NCBI RefSeq assembly: GCF_910589235.1
Contig: NC_060960.1
Span: forward strand, 11,096,119-11,160,118
DNA: 64,000 nt
Source of the DNA: Vespa crabro
Lineage: Eukaryota > Arthropoda > Insecta > Hymenoptera > Vespidae
Reading direction: 5' to 3'
Below the pieces are notes generated by a model. The model saw nothing but the letters and a program-made list of their open reading frames with translations, was not told the origin of the DNA and made no database searches. Shown one piece after another: positions 24,240-36,700 of this stretch. The translations under genes and the position numbers were made by a program. The stretch's first letter is position 1, and every line of letters begins with the position of its first letter.

Positions 24240-27147
24240 TTAAGGCATTGTGGTAATATTGTGTCGCTGAAGATGATGTATTTCTTTTTGTAAAAAACAA
24301 ATCTGTAAACAATATTTGTACAAACTTTCAATCATTTTTTCAAGTTACTTATGAAATCTTTCAATGAAATTTGGAGTTACGAATAATCTAACAAACCTTT
24401 TTAATTGTATCATTTAAAGACTTTTGTTTGGAAGTTGGTGTCATGCTTGTAATTCCATCTGTATTTATTGTAGCTAATGAGTCCAATAATTCTATAATCT
24501 TTTTATTTATGTTACTGTAAAAATACGATCATATTTATAACTTTTGAGATATACAACTTACAAAATTATTTTATATCGTCATTATACTTACGTAGGCGAT
24601 ACAAATATTGCTTTGTTTCTTCTTTGCAAATTCGTTTTATCATTCTAAAAGATGATCGTTTATTATAATTTTCTATCGCAATGTAATGAGTAATTTTATT
24701 AAAATATCTTACCAATTTGTTTTCTGCTTTAGATATATATAAGTCGTCAACGTTATCGATAGCAAATGGAATGTCATCTAACAAACATATGAATTAATTA
24801 TATTTAAATATTTTATCTTCAACTAAATGCACGCATTTTTATCGTTATACCTTCTCTTCTTTTTGTAGCTTTTTCCATACTTTTAGAGAAACTGCTTTTA
24901 TCATCTCTCCATTCTTGTAGAGCTATTTTATTTCTATATATAAAGTATGAACAATAGAGAAACAAACGTTATTAACATCAATATATAGAACTAACAATTG
25001 GTCTATTTAAAAGCAGAAGAATATATACAATATTAAAATATTTATTGGTGCTACTATATAATTAAAAATGAGTGACAAACGACAATGTACTTTGTAATTG
25101 TAAAAATAGATAAGTATCAATTTTAAATAGGCTATAAAATACATTAGAAATTCATACAGGCGACTACTTACTTCATTTTTTGAAGTACATAAGCTTCTTT
25201 ATTCAACATTTCTGTAATTTCATCAATCCATGAAAGTTGATTTTGTTTGACAAGATTTGTTCCTTTACTCTTACATCTATAGAAGCACGCATGTTATAAT
25301 TAATTTTAATATTTTATTTATGTTAACTGATCATTATCTATATAATTAAAATAATTAATTAATTAGATAAATTCATATTTATATTATTATACCTGTTACT
25401 TGGTTTATAAGCTTTTCTTTTCTCTGTCATAGACATCTTATTAAATTTATTTGATATATCACTGCAACTATAGCAATTAACAACTTTTAAAATATCCGAT
25501 TTTTTTTTATTAATTGTCTCATTATTAAGAACTGTTAACGATTTAGGCTTTGCTTCTGTTTAAGACAATAAAACAGGATTTATATATTAGAATCTTGCTT
25601 CTACTTGCAATGCATAAGCAAGGATCACATTCTCACCCTTCACAGGTATTATTCCAACTTCATCTGGGTGTAATCTATTCCATTCACTTTTTAAGAAACT
25701 TAAGATATTAGAACATCCAAGTGCTACGATATTTGCCGGTGGCATAGTAAGAGGATTACGCGCTACTTGTAAATTTTTTAATTTTGGTACCATGCCTACA
25801 AATTTATATTATGTTATGCATGAATGAAATATATAAATATATGTTTCATATGCAAAAAAGAACAGAATTTAAACTGCAAGTAAACTTGGATATGAATAAT
25901 TAGGTAATTGGTCTTTTATCTTTTTATATTGCATACTTACATAGTTCTAATGGTAAAACCTGAATTTTGTTTCCTTGTAATAAAAGTGTATGTAAAGATG
26001 AATGAGATTTTATACTTTTTGGCAAAATTTTCAATTGATTATTCCGTACATCCAGCCATTCAAGATTTTGTAAAGAAGGAAAGATCTCTTCAGGAATTTC
26101 TGATAGGGCATTATTTTCTAAGTAAAGCATCTGTAAGTAATCCATATATATATATATAGTAGTACAATTTGATATAACATATTAAAAAAGGTGAAACTAA
26201 CTTTAGCATATACAGTACCCGTATCCTTGAAAAATGTTGCATTATATTATTTGGAAATACTGTAAGTTTTGCATTTGACAAATCCACAAATGTTGAATTA
26301 TAAATTGACATTTTGTTAGGAATAGGTAGTAAATCTATATATTCTTTCTTTGAGTGCTGAGGTGTATCTTGTGTTATTACTGAAGAAATGTCAGATATAG
26401 TATCTAAATCTTCTGCGAGTATAGGGCACAACTCGTTAATACATAATTCTTCAGGATCTTGAAGATATGTAAAAAAAATTAAGATAAATTAACTATTTTA
26501 AATATAAAGAATAAAACTTTGTCTAATTTTGTATAATTTCTTCCTAATTATTTACCATAAGATACATAGGACGTATTAGCATTGTTTTCATGTAGATCAG
26601 TCTTCAAAGTCATTTCATTGTTCAAAATATATGCAAAATGGGATTTCAGTACATGTGATTCAGAAGTTATACTTCCATCCTCTTTTTCTTCCTCTTTATC
26701 CAATCCACAAAAATTATGTGTAGATAAATCAATTGACTCCTCCTCATTATGATTCTTCTCACTTTGCTATAATAAATAATTTTTGTGTTAACGTATGCAT
26801 ATGCATTTCTATTACAAGCGTAATAACTACAATTGTTGTATGAAAAGTGCAGATAATATAATCGGATGTATGATTTATCAATGAATTTTGTATTTTCATT
26901 AAAGGTTTAAATTAAAGCAAAATTTATGAGGACAAAATAATTAGAGTGATCAAAGGAAGAGGAGTACCACATCTTTCGTTACAATTTCTTCCGTTTCATT
27001 TAAGATCATTTGTTCGTCGATATTTTCCTTTTCATAATCGTTTCTATTATTAACAAGACATTTGTGAATTGACAAAGATCTATCATTATTAGATTCATTA
27101 TGAAATCCATAATATTGTTCAAGAAGTTCTCGCGTTATATTGATCAT
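24240..27147 (-). CDS. Leucine-rich repeat-containing protein 27-like, 12 exons, 542 aa
   Basis: Exons, 5' to 3' on minus: 27147-26968, 26766-26556, 26457-26219, 26130-25941, 25795-25637, 25555-25393, 25276-25172, 24933-24851, 24777-24713, 24644-24592, 24514-24397, 24302-24240. Phases agree throughout and sum to 543 codons with stop, close to the roughly 530 aa of human LRRC27. Residues 1-130 are acidic and low in conservation. Four or so leucine-rich repeats follow (about residues 185-290), including LYLENNALSEIPEEIF, WLDVRNNQLKILPKSI and LLLQGNKIQVLPLELC. After the repeats comes a Lys/Glu-rich helical region. Repeat spacing and the motif after the last repeat (NPLTMPPANIV) resemble LRRC27, a little-studied protein. 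The exact donor of exon 1 (GAT or GATGTG) is uncertain, as both keep the frame. It is head to head with CFAP300 across a shared X-box. Confidence 0.7.
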
Positions 27148-27281
27148 TGGAATATATAAAAACCTGAATGGATATAGTTTAAAATATTTATCGTATAATT
27201 TTTTAATTTATTGAACAGAATCAATAACGTTCGAACATAAGTGTTGATTTAGATGATTCTTTAATTTTCTTAATACAATGC

Positions 27282-27295
27282 GTTTCTATGGAAAC
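27282..27295. promoter_or_regulatory. RFX X-box in the LRRC27/CFAP300 bidirectional promoter
   Basis: GTTTCTATGGAAAC is a perfect match to the ciliary X-box consensus GTHNYYATRRNAAC bound by RFX factors. It lies 18 bases before the CFAP300 start codon and about 134 bases before the LRRC27-like start codon. The two divergent genes share this 165-bp interval. Confidence 0.75.
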
Positions 27296-27312
27296 AAAAG
27301 CGATGTTTGAAA

Positions 27313-28531
27313 ATGGATATCGTTCCGCAATATACATTCATTCCACTTGCATATAAGAATTACTTTAATATAAATGATAAAGAAACGCAAAATTTATTTA
27401 ACAAATGGTAATCTCTCTTGTCGTAATATTTATAAATTTTTATTTTATCAAAACATTCATATAAAGACTTTCATTGTTTTAATATTACAAATATTATTTA
27501 CTTTAATAGGGGATTAAAGGGAAATATCGTTCTTCAACATTTTTCTTTCAATGAACCTTTTCATTTATATCATAAATACCAATTTGCTGAGGTATAGTAG
27601 TAATAGTGGCAATTGAGTGTTGTACTTACTTTTTTCTTAATTCCTTATAAATATAAATTAACTATATGCTGTTAAATCGCAGGCCTTTTTTAAAAGCAGC
27701 ATTGTTGCCGAAAACTTGTTAACAAAAAGAGGAAGCTCGTGGACAAAACAAGGTATCATAGCTACCTTCTACTAAAATCTCTTTCTGATATTATATTATT
27801 TCTCTTTCTCTTCTTCTCTCTCTTTCTTTCTAGGAATCATTGCATCAACTGTGGATGTGCAACAAATACCATGTTCTGTTATAAATATGTCTTTTTTTAA
27901 TAAATTGGAAAATCCAGATAATGGAATAATAAATAGTTCTGGTGTTATTCGCAAAAGATATGATAGTGAAATTAATGATTTCCTTATTTCTGACAAGTTA
28001 AGAGAGGTAAATTAAAGAGATATTAAATAATATGTAATAAATTTAATTTAAAAGATATTTTATATATTCCATAGATGTTATTAGATGAAGAGTCAACCCA
28101 GTATGATTTATATACAGAAGATGAAAGAAAAGAATTTATCTTTTGCATTTTCCAAATGTTGGTTCTTGGAGGAATTTTATGCCAATATGAAGACACTTTG
28201 AAACCATATCTTGATACGACAAAACGAATTTATAAAGATCTTATAAGGTTCTTAACAGCTTTCGTTTATTACTTCATTTAAAAGAATCATATACCATAGG
28301 ACAATCTTAAATCGTATCATTAACCATTTTAGAGTACAAAAACGAAAATATTCGGATGATTTATGTGTCAGTACAACAGTTTTAAAAGTTACAGCAAAAG
28401 ATAATAAAAATCAAGCATACTTTCCGAGTAATAATCCTTTTAATATACAGAATGTTGGATTTCTATTGATTGATGGAAATCTACGTGAAATAACAACATT
28501 TTTACATCAGTTTGGAGGATATTGCGATTGA
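27313..28531 (+). CDS. CFAP300, dynein-assembly-associated ciliary protein, 6 exons, 263 aa
   Basis: Exons: 27313-27407, 27510-27591, 27683-27752, 27834-28006, 28075-28247, 28333-28531, giving 264 codons with stop, against about 267 aa for the human protein (C11orf70). In vertebrates CFAP300 is needed for assembly of outer and inner dynein arms and interacts with the cytoplasmic assembly factor DNAAF2. Conserved blocks visible here are LQHFSFNEPFHLYHKYQFAEAFF, split as LQHFSFNEPF and FAEAFFKSS, then NDFLISDKLREMLLDEES, EFIFCIFQMLVLGGILCQYE and YLDTTKRIYKDLIRV. The alternative ATG at 27303 is out of frame. The last donor (AG then GTTCTT) is weak but keeps the family sequence. In insects motile cilia are limited mainly to sperm and chordotonal neurons, so testis or sensory expression is inferred. 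Confidence 0.9.
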
Positions 28532-29448
28532 TATTACTTACTTATGCTTGTTTATAAGAAAAGATAAAGGGAAAAAGATAACATTTTTAATTGTCCATTT
28601 ATCCCATAATTGTTTATCAAATACGTACATATATTCTTAATTAGCCCTTTTGTTCTTATTATATACTACAAACTGTAATATAGAATTATAATCATTTGCG
28701 CGAATAAAAATAATAATCATTTATGAATTTACAATCACTTAATTCCAAATTAACGATAAATTTATTAAAATTAGTTATGATTTTAAATAAATAAATAAAT
28801 AAATAAATATGAATAAAAGAAGTCATATTACATTAGATATGGCATTATCGTTTTCTTTAGTTACATTGTCTAATTTGTACCCTATTTTATGCGTTTCGTT
28901 TATGGCTTTTATAATTTAATTTGCATGGCACATTTATTAATAATTATATTTATATTTCAAGAATTCGGAACGAATATTATCATAACTAATCCAATCTAAA
29001 CGTACGAAGATACTTTTGCTACGTTTCATATATAAAAATTTATTTCTTTTTCTCTTTCATAAAATATTTATAAATTACAATGAAATATTGTTTTTCAATT
29101 AATAATCGATTCTATTCATGGAATATATTAATAATAAGTAAACGTAATTTTTATAATTATAATTATTCAAAAATTATTAATGATTATGCATGATGATGAA
29201 GAATATGAAATATTTCAATAAAAATCATCTAATCAAAATTTATAAAAAGACTCGACATTGTTAAAACAATATATTTTGTAATCTTTGTTGATATAATATT
29301 ATAGATAAAATATTACTTAAAAGAATCTATATTTGTATTTACGTAGAAATTTTTTAATCTAATAAATAGCTTTCGCTAATGTACTTAATTGTGATAAATT
29401 GTAATAAATTGTAATTATATATGCACATACATATGTGTCTGTATACAA
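28532..29448. other. Intergenic spacer between convergent CFAP300 and DUF229 genes
   Basis: An AT-rich spacer. An AATAAA at about 28703 is a likely CFAP300 poly(A) signal. A short (AAAT)n run lies near 28788-28808. No gene was seen. Confidence 0.7.
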
Positions 29449-32047
29449 TTAATCTTTACAGTAACAATATTTGCGTAAATGGAATAGTGAATTTTCTACA
29501 CATCTAGCTTGGGATCCATATTTGTTTATTCTACTGACATCAGAAATCTAGAAAGAAAGAAAGAAAGAAAAAAAGTAACAAATATGATTATCAAAAATGT
29601 TGTTTCACTTAATCAACTTACTCTAGTATTAAAAAGATTGTTATTAACGTTATAAGTAATGCTTGCTTCAAATAGTCCACCACCTGGTTCTGTTTTTACT
29701 TTTATCTGATATATCTCAGATGTTAGCTTAGTTTTTGCACTGAGATCTGCTACAAAGCCATCCTGATCTCCAGATTTTTGAAAATTTAATAAACCTAAGA
29801 TATATTAAATTATTGCATATATTTTTCTTTTATATAAAATAATAGTCATATAATATATAATACCTTTAGTGGGTAAAAGTTTAGCAGACCACAATATTTG
29901 ATTTAACTTTAAAGTTTCACATATATCACGATGTTCCTCTGTATAGGAATTAAGGAATTGAACAAAAAATTTGGCAGCGGCAATAACATTGGGATTATCA
30001 ACTTCTATTTCTTTCCAACTAAGACAAGCACACCAATGTGGCTCTATGAATGCATCCGCGCATGTTCTCTCCAAAGGTATCTATTACAGACGTATGCATA
30101 TAACGGATGAAATATTATTATTTTGTTTTTGTTGATTCTTCAATTCTTAAATATTACTAATATTTATTACGTAAAATATATCACATATACCTTGTCAAAT
30201 AAATTAATAGCTCTTTGATAACGATCTCCTTCTTTTGGACTCTCAAAATTTAATATAGCTTGTAATGTTTTATGTATATCAAACGGTGTTGTTAAATGCT
30301 TTGTATTATGTAAGAAATTTTCATAGGCACGTGAATGTACTTTTTTGAACCAAGGTGGGAAAGTGAAAGAAAAGAACGGTAATCGTTCTTCTTGTTTACC
30401 TTGCAAGGTATTACGAATTTCTGCAAATCTATGACCATGATCACTCATTAGTATTAAAATGGTATTGTTCAAGTGACCAGAGTCTTGTAACTGTTTTACC
30501 CAAAGGTACAAATCTTCATCCGCAGCACCAATATCATTATAGGAATCATGAGATAATTCTCCATGAAAGCCAAATACAAATTTAGGTTCATCTTTGTAAG
30601 TATCGAAAATTGCTTTTATATAATTTAGCATTACTACGTGGCGTGGAATGCTTCCCATACAAAACTTATTGTAATTACGAAAATACCGCTCAGCGGCCAA
30701 GTAAAATGTTCTCATATAATGATTGGTGGGTTGTTCTTTAAAACCTTTTAAACGATAAGTAAATGTTCCAATATGATGAACATCCTCCATAAATCCTGTT
30801 ATATATCCCTTTTCTTTATATTCTTTCCACACCATTGGATATATATTAACATATTGTGCTTTCTGACCCATACGTTTACGTGTCTCTGGTAATTCAAGTT
30901 CAATTTTTCCCGTTAGAATGGGAATAAGAGCTTGCGGAGTACCATCTCCTACTATATTATATCCTTCTAAAACTAATGTATTCAAATTGTGCTTCAGATA
31001 TTGATAAGTTTTAGGTAATTTTCGGATGAATGTATTACGAGATAAAGAATCAAAACCAAACATTAATACATTTAATTTGAGTGAATTATTTGGAACATTA
31101 TCCCAACTATACTTCCTTTTGATTTCAAAGTCTAATTTCACACCAGCTAGGACACTATGCCATCTAAAATATTAATAAATATTAAATTGATAATGAATCA
31201 TACAATCTAATATAACTAGCTACAAAATATAGTCTTGTAATTTGTCATGTTTTATGATTTATTTTATACCAACTTTTTGTTACTTTCTGAAGTGCATTTT
31301 ACATCTACAAAATCACTATATCTGGGAATATAAAAGTCATCGGCTTCCACTGGTTCTGAATATTTTATATTAAAATCGTCTATCCTAATTACCTCTATAA
31401 ATGAAAAATACAAATCAAGAACACATTAATGAAACATTTAAAGCTTTGTCAATTTATTTTAAACTTTTCAAAATAATTGAAATTACCACTAAATGTACAC
31501 ATTAATCGTCCATACTTATTTTTTATTTCCTTATCGATTATAAGCCTTGTTTTGTCAACTTTTACCCAATCTTCAGGTGTACAAATTATGGGAGGTACAT
31601 TATGTATAAATTTCATTATTTCTGGATTGGAAACTTTTAATTCTGGTAATTTACATGCTGGAATTCCATTTCTAAAATACAATTGACTTAGTATCTATTA
31701 TTAAACAGTAATAGTGTTCATCACGCTGATTTTTCATCATATAATTGATTCTACATACCCCAAATACAAAGTATCTTGTTCAACCGATTCTTTTATCAAT
31801 TGTGACATATGCACACTGCAATGAAACAAGTAACGAGTGAAACATTGTTAAGATATTAAATTACGTTAACAAAGTTTTCTACCAATAAAAAATACTATCA
31901 AAGAACTATTATTTACAGTTTGTCATAATTTGAAAGGTCATCATTAAATCCTGGCACGGATCTAAGTACTTGACCAATACAAAATATTACTGCAATTATC
32001 AATGCAGTTATTATGAGCCTTTTAAAGTAACATGATGTGATCCTCAT
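29449..32047 (-). CDS. DUF229 sulfatase-like type II membrane protein, 8 exons, 648 aa
   Basis: Exons on minus: 32047-31917, 31815-31759, 31671-31487, 31394-31274, 31164-30191, 30080-29874, 29794-29622, 29547-29449, totalling 649 codons. A short basic N-terminus is followed by a single hydrophobic segment (about residues 11-30, LIITALIIAVIFCIGQ), which predicts a type II signal anchor with an extracellular or luminal body. The large domain has the alkaline-phosphatase/sulfatase-superfamily layout of DUF229: FGFDSLSRNTF (Asp203), the ELSHDSYNDIG segment, and the metal-ligand pair in MSDHGHR (Asp406-His407). Several cysteines follow in a C-terminal domain (ACLSWKE, LRKYCYCKD). DUF229 proteins are expanded in insects and nematodes and have no established substrate. 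The exon 4 donor is an unusual GTTGGT, chosen because it alone restores the conserved Trp-containing junction. Confidence 0.85.
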
Positions 32048-33777
32048 GTTTATTTAATTTATCATGCCTAAAAGAAAATTATCGATTAGTTTTTAAAATT
32101 AATATCTTTTTAATCAATTTTCATGTAAATATATATAAATATATACGTTATAGTAGATAAAAGTTAATGTATTGATGCATGATAGTATATTTATAAATAA
32201 TTATAATATCTTTTATTTTGTTGAATCATAAAAATATACAGATGCACCATAAATATATACATACAAAATATTGTCTGCACTTCTAATTTAATAGAGAATA
32301 ATGAAATTAAGAAAATATTTGTTATCTAATATGTCACAATACATTTTTAACATAGTGCAATATCACAGAACCAAACATATACACACACGCGCACGCACGC
32401 ACACACACACGCACATATATATATATAAATATATGTGTGTGTGTAAAATTCACACAAAATAAGACTTAATAGCTCGAGAAAAATACAAATGCACGAAATA
32501 AGTAATAATGAAATGTACATACATCCACAAATTATTTTATAACGAATAATCTTTATCGGCTGATTCCAAATGGATTTCATTTTTTTTAGATAAGTAATAC
32601 TCTTGATAAATTCATTTCGATTAGATAATGTATCAAAATACAATATATTTCTACAATGATTCGATCATACTTGAAAATTTATTTTTTAACTGCATTCAGA
32701 TTATTAATTGTAATCGAATAAAAATAAAATTCCAGCAGTGATTCTATCTTATTAATTTCATCGTTTGTGACAAAAATTTCGCTTTTATTTGTCTCTGCAT
32801 AACAATTCTATAAAATCCTTAAAAATTTTCAATGAAAAGCATTCCTTTAATGCTTCATTTTTTCCAAATTTCGGTGTTACGTGCGACCATAGGCAGAGGG
32901 CGTGGCTCAGAAAAGATTACATAATCTTTGCCGGTCCTAAGTAACCATATATTTTGTGTTATTTCTTTTTGATAAATTACATGTTTTAATGCACAAGATA
33001 TATTTATTTCGAAATTCGTTTCTCTATTTTGACATCCTTATAACCAATGCAAATACACGACACTTACGAATAATTGCATTAATTTCAATTCATCACATAA
33101 CGAAGTTTTCTCTTCACAGTACACTTTAGCGATTTTTTTTTGTCTTTTTGCATAAAAGATATTCAAAAATAATAGCGCACGTAATCGTTAAGTGAAAAGT
33201 CATAATGTCAGTCAATAATTATTACTGTTCCAAGAAGGACCCTAGAAAGTACTAGTAAAAAAATGTTCTTTTACGACATTTAATATGAATCAGATGATTA
33301 TCAAATATATTTCATTTTTGAAAATAAATATATTTGTTTTATATATAAAAATGTATTTTTAGATATCCATTCATGTAATAATATCATTCGACAAGGAGTG
33401 AGAATTATTTCATATTTTTGAAATATCTTTTTAATAATTTCATATATTTTTGTAAAATAATTTCTTTAAAACATTCACTAATATTAATTAATAATTCTTG
33501 TAAATTTATAAAGAAGTTAAAAATAAATAATATATTACAGAGTATTTTACTGTAATAAAGAAAACAGTAATGGCATTTATAATGCATTTAGTTTTGATTT
33601 ATTCGTCTCTATTAAAATCTAAATTACCCTTCTATGGTAAAATATTTCTGTTGTTTTGATCCTACAAATAAAAAAAAATTACTTTCTGTAGACGCTCTTG
33701 TTTTTGATTTAAAAATTTTTTTCAAAACGTGTATATATATATATATATAAAACATTAATGAATATTATTACCTGAAG
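32048..33777. other. Spacer upstream of the DUF229 gene
   Basis: Contains probable 5' sequence of the DUF229 gene and the 3' UTR of the ATP11-type gene. Features are a CA/TA microsatellite at about 32376-32430, a small GC-richer patch at 32880-32940 with a palindrome, and TTTATT at 33598 (AATAAA on minus), which could end the flippase transcript. No gene was seen. Confidence 0.6.
32912..32929. other. 18-bp palindrome AAAGATTA-CA-TAATCTTT
   Basis: Two perfect 8-base arms around a CA spacer, in a GC-richer patch about 870 bp upstream of the DUF229 start codon. This fits a dimeric factor site or promoter element, but the protein is unknown. Confidence 0.35.
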
Positions 33778-36700
33778 TTAATAAGATGTAACTGTTTCAT
33801 TATCACCATCAACAAAATGCATAATATCTGGAGTTTCTTCATTTTTACGAAGAATTCTGTTTGGTCTATATGACTCATAAATTTTAATTAAATATCCAGG
33901 AATTAATGAAACAACAAGTATTACAAAAGTAAGTAACCAGAATGTACTTGATAATAGCAATTTGGGAAATACAGAGAGCATATCACCGTCATATCGTCTA
34001 AAATATAAAATCATTTCCTTACTGACAATATAACTGTCTCTTTCTATTAACTTAACTATTTATTTTTTATACTTACACGTTTGTCATAGAATATGAAAAC
34101 GTAAATATATAAAAGAATAATTCAGATAATATAATGATAAATACAAATGGTACTGTCCAATATGAACTGCATACTAATAACTTAAAAAAAGAAAAAACAT
34201 GTGAATTATATATAATCGTTGCAACATTTTGTTCCAAAATAATATAAAAATAATAAAATTATACCTGACAATTAATGACAAATATAGCCATATGTAATAT
34301 CCATGTACTATAAGACCAGAGTTCTACTGGCGTATTATCATATAAGATTATAGGATTATTATGTACATAAAAATATATTACAAAATATATTATACAAGTT
34401 TGCCATGTACCTACAAGGCAATGAAATTTATTGTATATGTCAGTTTATTTATATTATGTTATGAATATTTACCCATAGTGAACCACAATATAAATTGCTT
34501 CCAAGATAATAAAAAATTCTTTTTATGAAGCTTATATAAATATGGATTGCTTAAAAGTTTATTGGAAGGATAGTCCTGTTCATATAATCCAAATAAAACT
34601 ATTGGAACTGATGTAAATAATGCATTGAATAACATCAGAAACATACTGTCATATAGTCCCTACATGAAAAACATTTAATATAAATATAACACAATGATAC
34701 TTTCCAAAACTTGTGTGTGTGTGTGTGTGTGTGTGTGTTCTCACTTTAATATGATTTAATAAACATACCTGAGTAGAAAAACCATTGTGTATACCAAATA
34801 ATACTTGTGGAGTAATGAAGACAAAATTTTTATAGAAAAAGTATTGCGTTAAAATGCTAATTCGTCGATAGTACCAATGTCCGTGTACGAGAAATACTTT
34901 CTTCAGATGTTTAAATCGTGTAAATGCGAAATCCGATGACATCGTTGCCTGACGTCCTTCTCTACCCATTATTCCTAAACCGACATGAGCTTCTTGAATC
35001 ATAGAAACGTCGTTCCCGCCATCACCTACCGCCGCGGTTATTATTCCTTTTGTATTTTTTATCATTTGTACGATCTGTAACATTTAATTTTCCCGCCACT
35101 ATTGAAAGACACGATTCCACGTTTCTATTGCACTTTATAAAGATACTACGTTATTCAATTTCATTACTAATTTTGACATTATTATTCAAAATAAAATCGT
35201 GTGTATTTACAAAAAGTTAGATAACGATTTATTTCCTTCTCGTTTTCATTATATCATTTAAATGATTTTTTTATTCGTTACCTCGCTTTTTTGGAGAGGC
35301 GTTAATCTGCAACATACGACTGACTCGCATGACATTGCAATTTTTTTGAACAACTGTGGATACGTTTGTATAACCAAACTTAAACAACTTCCATTAATTA
35401 TAAATCCATATTGTTTATGAGGTTCCAATTTCATTTGACGCCTGTAAAAAACGTATTCGCAAAAATTATATTGATATACGGATAAGAGAAGGAAAATTTG
35501 CCCAATATATGCTAATGGTATTATATTTACTCGAAATTGGTAAGAGTAACGAAACAAGTTTGCTTCGTTGTTTGTGTCATTAAACGTAATATCTCAGTAC
35601 CCTTTTTAAAATGACCGCACAAGAAAGCTATATTTTCTGCTGTTTCTGCTTTGTCACCGGTAAGTACCCAAACCTACACAATAGAACACATATACATATA
35701 TATATTATAAATAGGTTAACCAAACGATTTACTATACGCATATTACTTAAAAAATAATAAACCTTTATTCCAGCTACTTTTAGACACTCTAGCGTTTCTT
35801 CAACGCCTTCTTGAAGACGATCTTCGACCGCAGTTACTCCAAGTAAAGTTAGACCACTTTCCATTTCTTCGTAGGCGCATTGTATGGACGTTTCTCGATC
35901 CTGTCCGATGACTTGTCTTGCAACTTCGATATTACGTATTAACCGTGTATAATCTCTTTGGGTTAATTTTTTATAAGCCACTACCAAGGTACGCAATCCT
36001 CTCTAATGCAAAACACATAACGTTTTAGTCAATACACGTAAGTACATAAGTATCATTTTGTGGAACATTGATGTACCATAGAGAAATCTTCTACATGAGC
36101 AGCTGCTGTTTCGACGTCTCCTTCTATAATTAAAGGTAATATCGATGTGTCCGCACCTTTACAATACAACCACAAATCATCCGCAGTATCCTTAACTATT
36201 ACCGACATTCTTTTTCTTTCTGTTCGAACAGAACGTGAATAATTAAATTTCTTTGTTTTCGATCTATCAGGTTTGAAGATCATCACGGTAATTTTTCAAC
36301 TCACCAGAACTGAATTCTAATATGTCCATTTTCGTAAAAATAAGAATACTATTGTTTATTTTAATTTCCATTGTGTCCCTCGTGTCTTTGTGAAATATAA
36401 CACCGCATCTCGCACTTGCTTCTACCAAGGCTTTCTCGTCCGTCGATGTTGCCTGCAATACGATAAACTATTATTGTTATTTCTTTTTTTCTTTTTTTTT
36501 TTTTTTTCCAGAAACATTTGAATATCATCATCATCATCTTACTTGATATTCTGGAAGATCTGGATGCATAAGCAACGAACTATTAACTTTGGTAATCGTT
36601 TTTAATCTGAAACTCTTACGATACTCTAAGCGTTGCATACTAATCGTTGACTTCCGACTTGGTGGTGCAATTTGAACAACGTGGCAAAGAGAAATACTCA

